NCBI GenBank assembly: GCA_018065965.1
Contig: JAGHSH010000271.1
Span: forward strand, 1-8,524
DNA: 8,524 nt
Direction: 5' to 3'
Source of the DNA: Candidatus Apopatocola equi
GTDB taxonomy: Bacteria > Bacillota > Clostridia > Oscillospirales > Oscillospiraceae
In this document: positions 6,379 to 8,524 of the stretch, piece by piece
How the letters are laid out: each line of letters opens with the position of its first letter
How positions within the stretch are numbered: the first letter of the stretch is position 1
The notes under the pieces: generated by a model
The model's input: the letters and a program-made list of their open reading frames with translations, nothing else
Told to the model about the DNA's origin: nothing
The model's database searches: none
Program-made: the position numbers and the translations under genes

Positions 6379-6421
6379 CAGACTCCCTGCAATTTTCCGT
6401 TTTGCAGGGAGCCTGTTTTTT
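6379..6421 (+). terminator. Intrinsic terminator of metK
   Basis: CAG-A-CTCCCTGCAA (6379-6392) pairs with TTGCAGGGAG-C-CTG (6402-6415), a 13-bp stem with one A/C mismatch and a 9-nt loop, followed by six T (6416-6421) and more T beyond one C. It lies 8 nt after the metK stop codon. Confidence 0.93.
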
Positions 6422-6452
6422 CTTTTTCCCATCGCCGCAGCACACGGCCGCG

Positions 6453-6521
6453 ACTGACATTCAGCCCCCCATTCTTTCTTGTGTTTTCGTGAAAGAAAGA
6501 AAGAATGCGTCGCTGGCGGTG
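6453..6521. repeat. Left terminal inverted repeat of the 6453-6844 element
   Basis: About 69 nt, imperfectly matched by the reverse complement of 6783-6844. It also folds on itself: CATTCTTTCTT (6470-6480) pairs perfectly with AAGAAAGAATG (6497-6507) around a 16-nt loop. The differences from the right copy (an extra A at 6459 and a longer hairpin loop) suggest an old or imperfect repeat. Confidence 0.8.
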
Positions 6522-6542
6522 TAATAAAGAAAAGAAAACGTG

Positions 6543-6562
6543 CCGCGGCTAAAATGCCGCGG
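6543..6562. repeat. Small GC-rich hairpin inside the element
   Basis: CCGCGGC (6543-6549) pairs with GCCGCGG (6556-6562) over a TAAAAT loop. It is not followed by a T-run, so it is not an ordinary terminator. Confidence 0.6.
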
Positions 6563-6613
6563 TCGGAAACTTTCAGATTGTGCCCCGGAGCCTTCCTCAG
6601 TCATCTATACATC

Positions 6614-6696
6614 CCGGGAGGACTTCCGCTGCCGCTGCTGACTGCGAATGGTTACTTTTGTTTAACTCCCACCAGCGGCAGCGGAAGGGTTCCCGG
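6614..6696. repeat. Central long hairpin of the element
   Basis: A perfect 15-bp stem, CTTCCGCTGCCGCTG (6623-6637) with CAGCGGCAGCGGAAG (6673-6687), is extended across a 3x3 internal loop by CCGGGA (6614-6619) with TCCCGG (6691-6696). The apical loop is 35 nt and AT-richer, and can itself form a weak GTTA/TAAC stem. Function unknown. Confidence 0.75.
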
Positions 6697-6719
6697 AGCG
6701 CATCGATAAGCAGCGGTCA

Positions 6720-6772
6720 CAGAGGCAGGAACTCAGATTCTTCGACGGCGGCATTTCGCCGCCGCGCCTCTG
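6720..6772. repeat. Two-part hairpin of the element
   Basis: CAGAGGC (6720-6726) pairs with GCCTCTG (6766-6772), and inside it CGGCGGC (6746-6752) pairs with GCCGCCG (6758-6764) over a 5-nt loop. A 19-nt one-sided bulge (6727-6745) lies between the two stems. Confidence 0.65.
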
Positions 6773-6782
6773 TTCTCTTCTC

Positions 6783-6844
6783 CACCGCCAGCGGCGCTCA
6801 TTCTCTTTCTGCTGAGAAAGAGAATGAGGGGGGCTGAAGTCAGT
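6783..6844. repeat. Right terminal inverted repeat of the 6453-6844 element
   Basis: Reverse-complement partner of 6453-6521. By itself it forms a perfect 14-bp hairpin, CTCATTCTCTTTCT (6797-6810) with AGAAAGAGAATGAG (6815-6828), over a GCTG tetraloop. Confidence 0.8.
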
Positions 6845-6876
6845 TTCCCACGTTGTGAGGAAAAACCGAACATATC

Positions 6877-6915
6877 AAAAAGGTTCGCTGCAAAAGCCCT
6901 GCAGCGAACCTTTTT
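6877..6915 (-). terminator. Intrinsic terminator of metG, probably bidirectional
   Basis: A perfect 16-bp stem, AAAAAGGTTCGCTGCA (6877-6892) with TGCAGCGAACCTTTTT (6900-6915), around a 7-nt loop. Read on the minus strand it begins 18 nt after the metG stop and ends in five T. Because the stem is flanked by A5 and T5 it could also stop plus-strand transcripts that read through from metK or the element. Confidence 0.92.
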
Positions 6916-6933
6916 GAAATTCTTATCGGTTTT

Positions 6934-8524
6934 TCAGCACATCACCGCACCGGCGGGGATGGCGTCGTCAAGGATGAGCAGATTCAGCTTCTCCTCGCCC
7001 TTTTCCTTGTGGACGGCGGAGATGAGCATGCCGCAGCTCTCCAGACCCATCATCTTGCGGGGAGGCAGGTTGACAATGGCGCAGAGGGTCTTGCCCACCA
7101 ACTCCTCGGGCTTGTAATACTTGGCGATGCCGGAGAGGATCTGCCGCTCGGTGCCGGAGCCGTCGTCGAGGGTGAAGCGAAGCAGCTTCTCGCTCTTCTT
7201 CACGTTCTCGCACTTCAGCACCTTCACGGCGCGGAAGTCGCACTTGGCGAAGTCGTCAAAGGGCACAGCCTCCTTGAAGGGCTCGATGGGATCCTTCTTG
7301 GGCGCGCCGAGCTTCTCCAGCTCTTCCAGCTCCTTCTCCACATCGATGCGGGGGAAGAGGTTCTCGCCCTTGTTCACCAGTGCGGCGGCGCTCTCCAGAC
7401 CCCACTGGGCGGCGCTTTCCCAGGTGGTCACGGCGGCGTCTGCGCCGATCTGGGCAAAGAGCTTCTCCATGCTCTCGGGCATGAAGGGCTGCAGCAGGGT
7501 GCCGCAGATGCGCAGGGTCTCCAGCAGGTTATAGAGCACCCGGGCCAGACGGGGCTTGCTCTCCTCGCTCTTGGCCAGCACCCAGGGAGCCGTTTCGTCA
7601 ATATACTTGTTGGCGCGGGCGATGAGCTTAAAGACCTCGGCCAGACCGTTCTGGAGCTGGAGCTTGTCCATGGCGGCCTCGTAGCGGTCACGAAGCCCCT
7701 TAGCCAGCTCGATGAGCTCGGCGTCCTCGGGCCCCTCGGCCTGCTCCGCGGGGAGCTGACCGCCGAAATACTTGCCCACCATGGCGGTGGTGCGGCTCAG
7801 CAGGTTGCCCAGATCGTTGGCCAGATCAATGTTGATGCAGGAGATGAGCAGCTTGTTGGAGAAGTCGCCGTCGGAGCCGAAGGGGAAGGTGCGCAGCAGG
7901 AAGAAGCGCAGGGCGTCCACGCCGTAGCGCTCGGCCAGAATGTAGGGGTCCACGATGTTGACGGACTTGTTCTCCTTGCTCTTGGAGATCTTGCCGCCGT
8001 CGATGACCAGCCAGCCGTGGCCGAAAACCTTCTTGGGCAGGGGCAGCTCCATGCTCATGAGCATGGCGGGCCAGATGATGGAGTGGAAGCGGACGATCTC
8101 CTTGCCCACGATGTGGACGTCGGCGGGCCAGAACCTGTCAAACTCGTCGTAGCGCTCGTTCATGTAGCCCAGGGCGGTGATGTAGTTGGACAGGGCGTCC
8201 ACCCACACATAGACCACGTGACCCTCGTCAAAGTCCACGGGTACGCCCCACTTGAAGCTGGTACGGCTCACGCACAGATCCTGCAGACCGCCATCGCAGT
8301 CCAGGAAGTTATGGATCATCTCGTTGACGCGGCTGGCAGGCTCCAGAAAATCACCGCTGAGAAGAAGCTGCCGCACGGGCTCGGCGTACTTGCTCAGCCG
8401 GAAGAAGTAGGCCTCCTCCTCGGCGTATTTGACCTCGCGGCCGCAGTCGGGGCACTTGCCGTCCACCAGCTGGCTCTCCGTCCAGAAGCTCTCGCAGGGG
8501 GTGCAGTTCAGGCCGGAATACTTG
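6934..8524 (-). CDS. metG: Methionyl-tRNA synthetase, C-terminal 529 residues (N-terminus beyond right edge)
   Basis: MetRS attaches methionine to initiator and elongator tRNA-Met at the cost of ATP, in the cytoplasm. The open frame enters from the right edge; in-frame residues 1-19 (KYSGLNCTPCESFW...) show that the GTG at 8466 is internal and not a start. Seen, numbering visible residues: zinc knuckle cysteines 7, 10, 24 and 27 (CTPC and CPDC); VYVWVDALSNYI; the KMSKS-type signature as KISKS (178-182, bases 7978-7992); the helical anticodon-binding domain to about 385; and a C-terminal Trbp111/EMAP-like tRNA-binding OB domain (about 423-529; FRAVKVL, RQILSGIAKYY, NLPPRKMMGLESCGM). The HIGH motif and roughly 120 N-terminal residues are outside the window. 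No frameshift is seen. It converges on metK and ends at the terminator 6877-6915. Promoter and any T-box or S-box leader cannot be seen. Confidence 0.97.
   Translation of the reverse strand, partial: KYSGLNCTPCESFWTESQLVDGKCPDCGREVKYAEEEAYFFRLSKYAEPVRQLLLSGDFLEPASRVNEMIHNFLDCDGGLQDLCVSRTSFKWGVPVDFDEGHVVYVWVDALSNYITALGYMNERYDEFDRFWPADVHIVGKEIVRFHSIIWPAMLMSMELPLPKKVFGHGWLVIDGGKISKSKENKSVNIVDPYILAERYGVDALRFFLLRTFPFGSDGDFSNKLLISCINIDLANDLGNLLSRTTAMVGKYFGGQLPAEQAEGPEDAELIELAKGLRDRYEAAMDKLQLQNGLAEVFKLIARANKYIDETAPWVLAKSEESKPRLARVLYNLLETLRICGTLLQPFMPESMEKLFAQIGADAAVTTWESAAQWGLESAAALVNKGENLFPRIDVEKELEELEKLGAPKKDPIEPFKEAVPFDDFAKCDFRAVKVLKCENVKKSEKLLRFTLDDGSGTERQILSGIAKYYKPEELVGKTLCAIVNLPPRKMMGLESCGMLISAVHKEKGEEKLNLLILDDAIPAGAVMC

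Larger units (their letters stand above)
6453..6844. mobile_element. 392-bp hairpin-rich element with long terminal inverted repeats (MITE-like), no coding capacity
   Basis: The ends are inverted copies of each other: ACTGACATTCAGCCCCCC on the left (6453-6470) against GGGGGGCTGAAGTCAGT on the right (6828-6844), and the similarity continues inwards to GCTGGCGGTG (6512-6521) and CACCGCCAGC (6783-6792). Between the ends are three more hairpins (see separate entries). No open frame looks like protein, and it contains no transposase. It lies exactly between the metK terminator and the metG terminator, where an insertion would do no harm. No target-site duplication is evident at 6452/6845. It could be a non-autonomous mobile element, a dispersed palindromic repeat, or a structured RNA; the sequence alone does not choose. 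The remaining flanks, 6422-6452 and 6845-6876, show nothing. Confidence 0.55.

Noticed and set aside
5123..6460. 445-codon minus-strand open frame opposite metK
   Set aside because: It crosses both the metK terminator and the riboswitch terminator, and its translation is His/Gly/Ala repeats from complemented metK codons.
6543..6772. Known ncRNA classes (T-box, tmRNA, 6S, group II intron) in the metK-metG spacer
   Set aside because: None of the conserved cores of these RNAs was recognised; the hairpins are simple, and an Infernal search would be needed to say more.
6479..6837. Small plus-strand open frames (76 and 85 codons) inside the 6453-6844 element
   Set aside because: Their codons are made of the hairpin arms; they have no ribosome site and Arg/Ser-rich nonsense-like composition.
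6424..6853. TTTCCCATCG (6425 on) and TTTCCCACG (6845 on) as a target-site duplication of the element
   Set aside because: The left copy is about 20 nt away from the end of the inverted repeat while the right copy abuts it, and the match is imperfect; chance is a sufficient explanation.

Overview
The window looks like chromosomal DNA from a GC-rich Gram-positive anaerobe of the class Clostridia (an Oscillospiraceae/Ruminococcaceae-type gut bacterium is my best guess). Reasons: GC-rich coding DNA, GGAGG-type ribosome binding sites, housekeeping-sigma promoters with 17-bp spacers, a transcription-terminating SAM-I (S-box) riboswitch in front of metK, and a MetRS with a C-terminal Trbp111-like tRNA-binding domain. 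No phage gene, CRISPR array, tRNA or rRNA is visible. The species cannot be named from this sequence.

Layout. (1) 1-295, minus strand: the first 98 codons of a GNAT-type acetyltransferase that runs off the left edge. (2) 296-379: a compact divergent intergenic region with a good plus-strand promoter and a weaker minus-strand candidate facing it. (3) 380-4927, plus strand: a four-gene run, consisting of a membrane family 39 (protein O-mannosyltransferase-like) glycosyltransferase with a discoidin-like insert, ribose-5-phosphate isomerase B (rpiB), a membrane-anchored DUF4015-type putative glycoside hydrolase, and a cation diffusion facilitator with the Asn-Asp-Asp-Asp metal site typical of manganese exporters. 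The last three are separated by +1 and -1 nt, so they are very probably translated from one mRNA. (4) 4928-5185: the metK control region, with a strong promoter carrying a palindrome over its -35 box, a SAM-I aptamer and an intrinsic terminator. (5) 5186-6421: metK and its terminator. (6) 6422-6876: a gene-free stretch that is almost entirely one 392-bp element with long terminal inverted repeats and several internal hairpins. (7) 6877-8524, minus strand: terminator and most of metG (MetRS), whose N-terminal catalytic part lies beyond the right edge.

How the genes fit together. metK and metG are convergent and both consume methionine, one to make SAM and the other to charge tRNA. Only metK is seen to be under SAM feedback here. 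The 380-4927 cluster combines envelope functions (glycosyltransferase, anchored hydrolase-like protein), a sugar-phosphate isomerase and a metal exporter; no single pathway is evident. The most unusual object is the hairpin-rich inverted-repeat element at 6453-6844, which sits exactly between the two facing terminators and codes for nothing recognisable.
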